Shown here: positions 24,201-34,262 of the stretch, one piece after another
How the letters are laid out: every line of letters begins with the position of its first letter
Position numbering within the stretch: the stretch's first letter is position 1
NCBI GenBank assembly: GCA_028564705.1
Contig: JAPXFQ010000381.1
Span: forward strand, 166,501-230,500
DNA from: Apricaphanius iberus
Lineage: Eukaryota; Chordata; Actinopteri; Cyprinodontiformes; Aphaniidae
Direction of reading: 5' to 3'
Length of the DNA stretch: 64,000 bases
The notes under the pieces: generated by a model
What the model was told of the DNA's origin: nothing
Seen by the model: only the letters and a program-made list of their open reading frames with translations
Databases searched by the model: none
Position numbers and translations under genes: made by a program

Positions 24201-25485
24201 GGTTAGGAAACTGAAAGGTTCTGAAAGCTCAAACTGGACCTGCTTTGATAAATGAGATCCAGTTGAGAGCCCAAACGTCCTCAGAACCTCCCTCCAACAG
24301 GGTTCCAGGCCAGGAGTTCTGGCTCGGTTCTGGTGTCTCCTTCCAGCGATACATTCATGGGGAGTTTCCAGAACCAGCTGATTGGACTCGGTTCTGCTCC
24401 CCTGGATGATACAGGCCCTCCTTTCAGTTCAGACAGAACCAGAACCTCCAGTAGGATTGTCTTACTGGGCCCAACCTCCTGGTGTTTATAGGAACCCAGA
24501 GGTTCTGCTTTGGTCGGGATGTCCAGCGGAACGGGCCGTGGTTCTGGTTCTGTTTGGGTTCTGATTGGCCTGAGCGAGTCATGATGACTCAGCAATGTCT
24601 GTGGATCTTTAACACAGCCGGAGCCGAAGTTTAAACCGGGTCATGTACTGACCCACTTTCCCCCGCGGTTCCGGCTGAGCGGCTGTTTGACCCCCATTAC
24701 CATGGAAACCCTGGTCTGTGGGAACAGAACGATGTGTTGGACCGATGGAGTCCAGAACCGCCCATGGAGGTTGTCTGGACCTGCCGTCCACCCGTCCAGA
24801 ACCAGAGTCCAAAGAAAAAGTTGCCTTTGTTTTTAACTGCAGTAATGATGTGATACATGATGCTGGCTCTAGAGGGCGCTGGTCTGGATGCTAACAGGAT
24901 ATTGATCTTATCGATATTTTCCTCATCAATAACATGAACCAACTTCATCACAGTAGCTCCAGATCATCACTGCCCCCTGCTGGCCGTGTGAGGAAACCAT
25001 AGAATGGACCTGCTGGGTCTGAACAGAACCACTTACTGAGTTACCATCAGAGCCTCATGTTTCCAAGACAAACAGGAAATAAAAGTTTAATAAATAAAAT
25101 TCAGATATGTGACATTTATTATCTCCTAGTTCAAAGGTTATTATCCTAAAGCTACAAGAAAGGAAACTGGTTCAGAGCTGAAATGTTATTTTATTTCTAT
25201 TTTTAGGTTTAAAAATAAGTTTTGTAGAAAAACGGTGAATATTATATATTTACTGGATATGGATAGAAAATGTATTTAAAAAGTAGCATTCCAATCTGAT
25301 GACAGAAAAATACAAAGATGCAGGTAAATAAATCTGTGCTCTGCTGCGGCCGGCTGGCCAGGATAAAAGTAGCTTTTTAAAATAACGTTTAAGCAGATTA
25401 TGAACAGTTTTTATTAAGATGACATTTTTGTATTTATTTTATAATGAGCAGATTTAAAATGTTACGTTTTAACGTGCGGTAAGCA
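24201..25485. other. Intergenic sequence, no gene seen
   Basis: Mixed-composition sequence between the 28-bp array and a LINE fragment. The words GGTTCTG and CAGAACC are unusually frequent. Short open frames on both strands lack domains, start context and splice signals. I support no gene here. Confidence 0.5.
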
Positions 25486-25489
25486 GAAA

Positions 25490-26395
25490 ATTGGTGAAAG
25501 TTACTCATGATTGGCCAAGATTCCAGTTTGTTCATGTCAATGATAAATCATCTTCATACTACTTGTGGAGTACCACAGGGTTCTGTGCTTGGACCGATTC
25601 TCTTTACTATATATATATGCTTCCAATTGGTAAAATAATTAGACAACATGGAATGAATTTCCACAGTTATGCTGATGATACACAATTATATTTATCCATA
25701 AAACCTGATGAAACCAATCAGTTAGGTAGATTAAAAGCATGAAGACATAAAAACCTGGATGACTCTGAATTTTCTACTTTTAAATTCAGACAGACAGAAG
25801 TTGTTGTCTTTGGACCAGAACCTTTAAAAAGGAAAATGCTAAATCAACCACTTCATCTGGATGGCATTGATTTTTCTCCTCATAGAAGCTCCACATGGTC
25901 TGGTACCCTGCTCAGCTACAGCGCCCCCTGCTGGATGGGGAACATCGGTTCAGATGATGCTCCCAGTAACAGAACATCCTCCATGTCCTGTTATCAACTT
26001 TGTACTTTCTTTAACTCTTCCATCAGTTCTTTTCTTCTTTCTGTGTCTCTTTTCTTTCGTCTCAGACCCCCAGACGGTCGTGGCAGATGACCGCTTGTAC
26101 TGATCCAGGTTCTGGTTCTGCTGGAGGTTTCTTCCTGTTAAAGGGGAGTTTTTCCTCTCCACTGTCGCTACATGCTTGCTCAGTATGAGGGATTGCTGAG
26201 GAATTGCTGTGGTTGGAGTCTGCATGATCCGGGTACAACCTCACATCATGACTCAGCACAATCTGCTGGGATTCCTTACATAGAAAACTTTTATCTGATT
26301 ATAATGTTTGGATAAAAATGATTTTTATTTTAAAGTGTTTTGTTACATTTGTTGTGAATTGTTGCTATATAAATAAAAGTGAATTATATCTATAC
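25490..26395 (+). mobile_element. LINE fragment with YADD box and shared 3' tail, internally deleted
   Basis: Plus-strand remnant of the same LINE family as positions 1-770. It keeps the palm motif HSYADDTQLYLSIKP, then jumps by internal deletion to the 3' tail (CAGACGGTCGTGGCAGATGA, then GCTCAGTATGAGGGATTGCT). It ends in an AT-rich tail around 26,390. Stop codons and frameshifts show it is dead. It lies between the SLC22 promoter region and the 3' end of dck. Confidence 0.85.
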
Positions 26396-26542
26396 TTAGA
26401 AACATTAGCAGGATCTTTTACTGTGTTTAGCCAAAGTTAGCAGCCAATGTATGAGGTTCAAACAGAGACTGTCCTAGTCAAAGGTTGGTTCTGATCCTGG
26501 AACATGAAGGAACACTCAGTACGCAGTTTCAGTCGGATCTCA

Positions 26543-26548
26543 TTTATT
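26543..26548 (-). terminator. Poly(A) signal AATAAA of dck
   Basis: AATAAA on the minus strand about 240 bp downstream of the dck stop codon (26786-26788), a reasonable 3' UTR length. It is the first canonical hexamer I see after the stop on that strand. Confidence 0.6.
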
Positions 26549-26785
26549 TACAGAAACTAGACAATGTCCCTGAATGCATCGCGATGGCTTCACTGACACC
26601 TCAGTGTGTAGGAAGCAGGAACAGTTCTGGTGTTGGAGAGACGTATAAAAACTGAAGCATAAATACACAAACACGCTGACGACATTTTAGCTACAAAAAC
26701 TAGAAAAATAAAACTTTATGAGGCCGTTAGAGCTGCTGTCCAATCAGAAGCCCCGCTGCTGATGTCTGACGTGATTGGAGGAGCT

Positions 26786-29700
26786 TCATAGTGTGCCGAG
26801 AAACTCCCTGACCTGCAAAAGAGAGCCAGGAAACCAGCCTTTCAGAATAAAAGCTGTGTCATCCTTTCAGAATAAAAGCTGCGTCATCTTTTCAAAATAA
26901 AAGCTGTGTCAACCTTTCAGAATAAAAGCTGCATCATCCTTTCAAAATAAAAGCTGCGTCTTCCTTTCAGAATAAAAGCTGCATCATCCTTTCAAAATAA
27001 AAGCTGTGTCTTCCTTTCAGAATAAAACACACCTTATCGACGATGTCTTCCTGTTTGATTCGATCATTCTGAAAGTCTTCGTTCACGTCCAGAACCAGAA
27101 CAGGAAGTTCACTGAGGTACTCAAAGTCCAACCTGCAGACAGACAGACAGCTGAAGGATTTAATCCCACTGACCCTGAAGGCAGCAGCAGACCCAGTCTG
27201 AGCATGCTCCGTTACCTGAGGTTCCTGTGGTAGAGCCACGCCTCGTGTTTGAGGTGAAGCTGCTCCAGGTACTCCAGAGGAATCCCCTGCTCCTCCTCCC
27301 GGCCGCGGTGCAGCAGCCTCTGCATGCAGCGCTGTAAAATACAGAGGGACCTGAAGGCACCACCTACAGACAGGAGCCAGAAGGAACAGGTACCGGTCCA
27401 GGTGAGGGCCGTCTTTACCTGTGGGGGGGCTCTCAGGTAGATGATGCCGTCCAGAGCGATATCCGCTTCAAATTGGTTCAGTAACCAGGTGTGCCAGTCC
27501 TGGTAAACGCTCCACTCCGTCTCCATCAGGTCACCGCTCTCAAACAGGTTGGATGCAAACACGTACCTGAGAGACAGGTATAAGAATACCTCAGACGGGT
27601 AAACGAGTACCTCAGACGGGTAAACGAGTACCTCAGACGGGTAAACGAGTACCTCAGACGGGTAAACGAGTACCTCAGACGGGTAAACGAGTACCTGAGA
27701 AGGGTAAACGAGTACCTCAGACGGGTAAACGAGTACCTCAGACGGGTAAACGAGTACCTCAGACGGGTAAACGAGTACCTCAGACGGGTAAACGAGTACC
27801 TGAGACGGGTAAACGAGTACCTGAGAGACAGGTAAAGAATACCTGAGACAGGTAAACGAGTACCTCAGACGGGCAAACGAGTACCTCAACGGGCAACGAG
27901 TACCTCAGACGGGTAAACGAGTACCTGAGACGGGTAAACAGTACCTGAGACGTAAACGAGTACCTGAGACGGTAAACGAGTACCTCAGACGGTAAACGAG
28001 TACCTCAGACGGGTAAACGAGTACCTCAGACGGTAAACGAGTACCTCAGACGGGTAAACGAGTACCTCAGACGGGTAAACGAGTACCTCAGACGGGTAAA
28101 CGAGTACCTCAGACGGGCAAACGAGTACCTCAGACGGGTAAACGAGTACCTCAGACGGGTAAACGAGTACCTGAGACGGGTAAACGAGTACCTCAGACGG
28201 GTAAACGAGTACCTCAGACGGGTAAACGAGTACCTCAGACGGGTAAACGAGTACCTCAGACGGGTAAACGAGTACCTCAGACGGGTAAACGAGTACCTCA
28301 GACGGGTAAACGAGTACCTCAGACGGGTAAACGAGTACCTCAGACGGGTAAACGAGTACCTGAGACGTGTAAACGAGTACCTCAGACGGGTAAACGAGTA
28401 CCTCAGACGGGTAAACGAGTACCTGAGACGGGTAAACGAGTACCTCAGACGGGCAAACGAGTACCTCAGACGGGTAAACGAGTACCTCAGACGGGCAAAC
28501 GAGTACCTCAGACGGGCAAACGAGTACCTCAGACGGGTAAACGAGTACCTCAGACGGGTAAACGAGTACCTCAGACGGGTAAACGAGTACCTCAGACGGG
28601 TAAACGAGTACCTCAGACGGGTAACGAGTACCTCAGACGTAAACGAGTACCTGAGACGGGCAAACGAGTACCTCAGACGGGTAAACGAGTACCTCAGACG
28701 GGTAAACGAGTACCTCAGACGGGTAAACGAGTACCTGACGAAGAAACGGTACCTAGACGTAAATACCTAACGGGTAAACGAGTACCTGAGACGGGTAAAC
28801 GAGTACCTCAGACGGGTAAACGAGTACCTCAGACGGGTAAACGAGTACCTCAGACGGGTAAACGAGTACCTCAGACGGGTAAACCAGTACCTCAGACAGG
28901 TAAACGTGTACCTCAGACGGGTAAACGAGTACCTCAGACGGGTAAACGAGTACCTGAGACGGGTAAACGAGTACCTCAGACGGGTAAACGAGTACCTCAG
29001 ACGGGTAAACGAGTACCTGAGACGGGTAAACGAGTACCTGAGACAGGTAAACGAGTACCTGAGACGGGTAAACCAGTACCTCAGACGGGTAAACCAGTAC
29101 CTCAGACAGGTAAACGACCAGACGGGTAAACGAGTACTCAGACGGGTAAACGATACCTCAGACGGGTAAACGAGTACCTCAGACGGTAAACGAGTACCTC
29201 AACGGGTAAACGAGTACCTCAGACGGGTAAACGAGTACCTCAGACGGGTAACGAGTACCTCAGACGGGTAAACGAGTACCTGAGACGGGTAAACGAGTAC
29301 CTCAGACGGTAAACGAGTACCTCAGACGGTAAACGAGTACCTGAGACGGGTAAACGAGTACCTGAGACGGTAAACGAGTACCTCAGACGGGTAAACGAGT
29401 ACCTGAGACGGGTAAACAGTACCTGAAGGGTAAACGAGTACCTCAGACGGGTAAACGAGTACCTCAGACGGGTAAACGAGTACCTCAGACGGGTAAACGA
29501 GTACCTCAGACGGGTAAACGAGTACCTCAGACGGGTAAACGAGTACCTCAGACGGGTAAACGAGTACCTGAGACGGGCAAACGAGTACCTCAGACGGGCA
29601 AACGAGTACCTCAGACGGGTAAACGAGTACCTGAGACGTGTAAACGAGTACCTGAGACGGGTAAACGAGTACCTCAGACGGGTAAACGAGTACCTCAGAC

Positions 29701-32700
29701 GTGTAAACGAGTACCTGAGACGGGTAAACGAGTACCTCAGACGGGCAAACGAGTACCTCAGACGGGTAAACGAGTACCTCAGACGGGTAAACGAGTACCT
29801 GAGACGTGTAAACGAGTACCTCAGACGGGCAAACGAGTACCTCAGACGGGCAAACGAGTACCTCAGACGGGTAAACGAGTACCTCAGACGGGTAAACGAG
29901 TACCTCAGACGGGTAAACCAGTACCTGAGACGGGTAAACCAGTACCTGAGACGGGTAAACGTGTACCTGAGACGGGTAAACGAGTACCTGAGACGGGTAA
30001 ACGAGTACCTGAGACGGGTAAACGAGTACCTGAGACGGGTAAACGTGTACCTGAGACGGGTAAACCAGTACCTGAGACGGGTAAACGAGTACCTGAGACG
30101 GGTAAACGAGTACCTGAGACGGGTAAACGAGTACCTGAGACGTGTACCTGAAATGTTCAGGTACGGGTTCTAGCTGGGGTTTACCTGTCTGAGTAGACGG
30201 AGCGTTCGTAGAACTGAACAGGAGTTTCTGCTCGCTGCAGCTTGGATGATGGAGACTGAAGCTGAGCTCGAACTCTGCTGAGGCACGCATAGCTCTGCAC
30301 ACAGGTGAGACACACACAGGTGAGACACACACAGGTGCAAGACCTGAGGAGGCGGAGTCAGTTGTAGTTACCTGGAAAGTGTAGGCCCAGCGGCTGGGTT
30401 TATCATACAACATCTGCAGGAGGTTTCCTCCACTCTTCTGGGAGGAGCTCAGCTCCTAGACACACAGGTGGAGACAGACAGGTGGACAGTTACCATGATG
30501 CTTTGCATCAGTGTTTCCAAAGATCTCCAATAACACCCTAAAACGTCGCCGTTAGCAACACGTTTCCTGGTCGTTTCAGCCTCAACAGGGTGAAGTCACA
30601 TTACTACGTAGTGACTACAGCCGCGTTAAAGCGTTCAGATGATATCTGTTACCATGGATACCATCTGTTGCCGCGGCATCAGGGGCTCAACACACGTAGC
30701 CCATTGGTACGGCGACGACATGCGCGCTATACGTAGAGGAAACGGTTCCTGATTTGTTCCTGCAGGCTGGTAACCATAGCAACAAGCACAGCATTGCAAC
30801 GTTTAATTATAGATACCAAATCTAAACACGTATGTACAACAAAATATGTTGTCACCTTGATCAGTGTCATTGCTGTGGTGGGGCCTAAAGTATCAAACAC
30901 ATTGTTAGACAGGAGAAAGTGTGGATATACTACTTTCTCTAGGACTTTTCCTAAGAATGGTGGGTTTTATATCGGCCGGTAGTTACGCAGTACGGTGGCA
31001 TCAAGGCTGCTCTTCTTTAGAGGAGGCTTAATGAACGCAGTTTTTAAGTTATTTGGGAATGTTCCAGTCTCAAATAAGATGTTAACTAACTGACCAAGTT
31101 GTGGTAACAAGCTGCTCAGCACAGACTTTAGAAATCGAGTGGGTAATTCATCAAGACAGCATGTAGATGAACTCAGAGCAGAGATAACCTCTTCCATTGT
31201 TTTGTCACTGACAGGTGAAAAATGTGTCAGCTCAAGGTGTTTATCTGGAAACAGTTTTGCTATTTGTTTTGTGGTAATTATGGCGTTTTTAATGCTTTGG
31301 ACTTTGTCATTAACAAATATTGCAAACTCATTGCACTTAGATGCAGAAATTAGTTCTAAGGGCAGTGAAACTTTAGGATTAGTTAATCTGTTCACTGTGG
31401 CACACATAAAAAGAGAATTGTTTCTGCAGTTTGCGATAATTTCAGAGAAATATTTCTCCCTTGCTCCACATAAAATCTGGTTAAACACACAAAGCACTTC
31501 TTTGTAAACCTCATAATGAACCTGGAGCTTTGACTTGCACCATTTCCGTTCGGCTTTCCAGCACCTCCTTTTTTTGTGCCCTGACCGAAACAACTAGTGT
31601 TAACCATTTTAACCTTAACAGGAGCAATAGTATCCAAAACATTTACAACCCTTGAAGTGTAAGAGTCCAATAGATGATCAACATTTGAACATGGGGGATT
31701 TTCAAATCTGATCAATTCCATAAACTGTGTCCTTGTTGTATCATGTATGTGTCTTCTTTGAATAACTCCAGGACCAACTACTGTTTTGGGATCAACAGAT
31801 AAGTTAAAGAAGACACAAAAATGATCAGATAAAGCGACATCAACAACATTGACATTTGATATATTAACACCTTTTGTAATGACTAGATCTAGAGTGTGGC
31901 TTTTGTTGTGAGTCGCATCACTCAACCAAACATTTCAAGGACAGCACTAAGTTCTTTGATATGTCTGTCATTGGTTACATCCACATGCACATTTAAATCA
32001 CCTGAAATTAGTAAACAATAAAACTAATAATCATTTATTGCTGACCTGGAAAACGTCATATTAATAATAATTATTATTATTTATTTATAAAACGTCATTT
32101 AATAATAAATATTATCTTATTGCTGACCTGGAAAACGTCATATTATAATAATAATTATTATTTATTGCTGACCTGGAAAACGTCGTAATTATAAATTAAT
32201 AATGATTAATTATTTAGCGACCTGGAAGGAAAAACTCTATTTTAATAATAATAAACCTCCGGCAAAACGTCATGATAATAATAATTATTTATCTGCCGAA
32301 AACGTCTGTCTTGGATAATACATAACAGAGACATAGAAAAAGCAATAGTATGATAATAAATTTATTGCTGACCTGGAAAACGTCATATTATAATAATAAT
32401 TATTATTTATTGCTGACCTGGAAAACGTCGTATTATAATAATAATTATTATTATTATTTATTGCTGACCTGGAAAACGTCATATTATAATAATAATTATT
32501 ATTATTTATTGCTGACCTGGAAAACGTCATATTATAATAATAATTATTATTTATTGCTGACCTGGAAAACGTCATATTATAATAATAATTATTATTTATT
32601 GCTGACCTGGAAGAAGTCATATTATAATAATAATAATTATTTATTGCTGACCTGGAAAACGTCATATTATAATAATAATTATTATTATTATTTATTGCTG

Positions 32701-33180
32701 ACCTGGAAAACGTCGTATTATAATAATAATGATTATTATTATTTATTGCTGACCTGGAAGACGTCGTCCCCGTCGCTCTGGACGTTACACCACTTCCCGA
32801 TGGGTTCCGGGATCACCTCCCAATCCTCCGATGCGGCCTGAAGGAGCCGGACGAAGGTGGATTTACCTGCAGCTGTTCACAAACATACCAGCAGAGGGAG
32901 CAACCACCAGATTATCGATCAATGATCGGCTTATCGATCTGCGGGGTTCCCGCCTCCGGCTTCGCTTTTGGCGGGCCCGACAGTAACGCAGCTCTGGCCC
33001 GGTTCTGACCGGCTCAGGTTTTACTCTGAGGTTCTGTAGGAGTCAGCAGCAGAACTCACCGATGTTTCCCTCGATAGAAACCTTCCTGTGTCTGCGGGAG
33101 CCGCTGCTGCTGAGCGGGGAGCCGCTGAGGGGGGAGCCGGCGTCCGGAGCTCCGCGGAGCCGCTTGGGAGGAGTCGCCAT
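26786..33180 (-). CDS. dck: Deoxycytidine kinase
   Basis: Phosphorylates deoxycytidine, deoxyadenosine and deoxyguanosine in the nucleoside salvage pathway. Exons in transcript order: 33060-33180, 32754-32872, 30372-30455, 30185-30294, 27419-27566, 27216-27331, 27033-27132, 26786-26812. Total 825 nt, 274 residues (human DCK is 260). The start MATPPKRLR is followed by a Ser/Pro-rich N-terminus, then the P-loop GNIAAGKST (codon split between exons 1 and 2), [17 protein letters not shown], the [14 protein letters not shown] motif around the catalytic/substrate region, [14 protein letters not shown] (lid), [10 protein letters not shown], and a C-terminus ending EFLGTL. This matches DCK better than DGUOK or TK2. 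Introns 2, 4 and 7 hold tandem arrays tied to splice sites, and intron 2 also holds a LINE. Product assignment is firm. Confidence 0.96.
26830..27030. repeat. 25-bp minisatellite filling dck intron 7, about 8 copies
   Basis: On the transcribed strand the 220-bp intron starts GTGTG and goes straight into units of TTTTATTCTGAAAGG plus about ten bases ending GCAGC or ACAGC. Eight units follow, then a short pyrimidine tract and the acceptor CTTTTGCAG. Units with TTCTG and TTTTG alternate in part. The whole intron is thus little more than donor, array and acceptor. Confidence 0.9.
27567..30155. repeat. 21-bp minisatellite filling dck intron 4, about 122 copies
   Basis: The transcribed-strand unit reads CGTCTGAGGTACTCGTTTAC plus one C (some copies CGTCTCAG). 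The array runs directly into the acceptor of exon 5 (27419-27566). The last two units grade into TCTCTCAG/GTACGTGTTTGC, where the slash marks the true exon start. Each unit therefore offers a decoy AG/GTAC. Since 21 is divisible by three, long artefactual frames (VYPSEVL repeats on minus, RRVNEYL repeats on plus) occur. Small patches near 27.88-27.97, 28.73-28.77 and 29.11-29.16 kb have base losses that may be sequencing error. Confidence 0.95.
30960..31990 (-). mobile_element. LINE fragment (endonuclease to early RT) in dck intron 2
   Basis: Minus-strand remnant coding the end of an apurinic-type endonuclease ([10 protein letters not shown], then [13 protein letters not shown]) and the linker leading to the reverse transcriptase ([29 protein letters not shown]). 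These are characteristic of Rex1/L2-type teleost LINEs. Frames are interrupted, so it is dead. It lies in the same orientation as dck, between exons 2 and 3. The copy at 56.95 kb has the same endonuclease motifs on the plus strand. Confidence 0.85.
32030..32753. repeat. 45-bp minisatellite built on the dck exon 2 splice donor, about 12-16 copies
   Basis: On the transcribed strand each unit holds GACGTTTTCCAG/GTCAGCAATAA followed by TAATAATAATTATTATTATAATAT-type sequence. The real exon 2 ends GACGTCTTCCAG/GTCAGCAATAA. So twelve exonic bases (one mismatch) and the donor have been copied downstream. The array starts at the donor itself (32753). The distal part, 32,090-32,345, is degraded and partly interleaved with words from the LINE 3' tail (CCTCCGGCA, TTATCTGCCG, AATACATAAC), which looks like a consensus error. 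Artefactual open frames occur on both strands. Confidence 0.93.
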
Positions 33181-33410
33181 GTCTGACCGGTAGAGCTGAA
33201 CGGTTCCTCGGCCTGTTTACCTGGACAGATGATACTTCTATGAGCGCGCGGAGAGACGGTGTAGAAACGGCGCGAGCCGCTCAGCAAATTAAATTCCGCG
33301 CCTGTAGAGTTCAGCTTCCGGGGCGGGGCTTGTTCTTCTTCTGATGATGTTTTGTTGCTAACAAGGAAATGGTGCAATAGCGCCGCCAACCGGTGTGAGG
33401 GTGGAGTTTA
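33181..33410. promoter_or_regulatory. dck 5' UTR and promoter region
   Basis: GC-rich stretch directly upstream of the dck ATG. On the minus strand it holds a GC box (complement of GGGGCGGGGC at about 33,318-33,330) and a TTCCGCGCC word resembling an E2F site, plausible for a nucleotide-metabolism gene. No TATA box was seen. The assignment is by position and composition. Confidence 0.45.
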
Positions 33411-33960
33411 TCTCTAAATCAAATCCTGGATGGCAGAAAACTTTCTCCAGCTCAACCAGGACAAAAACTACGGAAGAGGATTAGGGCCACTGAAGAAAAA
33501 AAAAAATTAAATTATGAGAATAAAGACAGAATTCTGACTTTATTCTCAGAATTCTATTTTATTTTCACTGCCCTAATCGTCTTCCGTACTAAACTGAAGT
33601 CCTGAAGCTCAGAGAAACTTTTACCAAAACTACAATCATTGCCTTTTAATCCTTGAAGAACCTGGGTGTGATTTTTGACTCTGAGCTGATTTTATCCCCC
33701 ACATTAAAAACATAACCAAAATAGGTTTTTATCACCTAAAGAACATCACCAGACTCCGCCCCTTTCTCTCTCTGACCAATACAGAGACACTAATGCAGCT
33801 TTTATCACCAGTAGAACCGATTATTGTAATGATTTCTGGTCTTCCCAAAAAGACTACATCAGGTTTACAGCTTCTACAAACTCAGCAGCTCGTGTCCTGA
33901 TGAAGACTAGGAGGAAGAAAAACACTTTCTAAATAAAGTTTCATTTGATTGACCTTCTGT
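33411..33960 (+). mobile_element. LINE fragment carrying an inserted MITE
   Basis: Plus-strand LINE segment starting TCCTGGATGGCAGAAAACTT and matching the copy at about 57,585-57,903. It covers the region after the RT core and ends near TCCTGATGAAGAC. It is interrupted by a short inverted-repeat element at 33,469-33,588. It sits between dck and pfdn1. Confidence 0.8.
33469..33588. mobile_element. 120-bp MITE with terminal inverted repeats
   Basis: The left end TACGGAAGAGGATTAGGGCC and the right end, whose complement is TACGGAAGACGATTAGGGC, form inverted repeats of about 25 bp. The interior is AT-rich with GAATTCTGA/TCAGAATTC palindromic words. It interrupts the LINE between GACAAAA and AAACTGAAG, which are contiguous in the copy at 57.6 kb. 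A related, larger element is at 36.39-37.00 kb. No transposase is encoded. Superfamily not determined. Confidence 0.75.
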
Positions 33961-34262
33961 AGGTTCGGTTGAAAACAGCAGGTGAAGTTCGGTTACAGGT
34001 GGTTCTGGTCCAACACACAGAGCAGAGAACCTAAAGAGCTCCATCCATCTCCAATACAGTAAAATATTGATTTATTTATACACGCAGAAATTGTTCCTGT
34101 TTATTTATTCTTTTAACTCAAAATAATAAAGGTAAAAATAAAAATTAAAAAAATAACCGTTTGTGTTGTTCCAGGAAGCGTCACATATTTTCCCCGTCCT
34201 CCTGCAGGGGGCAGTAAAGCACCAGAAAATCCCCACCGCGCTGCAAGAGGAAGAGACGCATC
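33961..34262 (+). promoter_or_regulatory. pfdn1 upstream region
   Basis: About 300 bp upstream of the pfdn1 ATG at 34263, partly AT-rich (34,070-34,160) and then CT- and GC-richer towards the start codon. The start context GCATCATGGC is a good Kozak match. I see no TATA box at a convincing distance. Together with the dck promoter, about 1.1 kb away, it forms a divergent gene pair now separated by LINE and MITE insertions. Confidence 0.45.

Noticed and set aside
27212..27889. 225-codon minus frame ending in dck sequence
   Set aside because: It merges array, dck exon 5, intron and exon 6. Only the exon parts are coding.
29322..30413. 363-codon minus frame with VYPSEVL repeats
   Set aside because: It reads through dck exon 3, intron and array. 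Splice signals and the DCK protein family show the real exons.
32350..32841. Plus-strand frame of 163 codons with [13 protein letters not shown] repeats
   Set aside because: Antisense of the 45-bp array and of dck exon 2.
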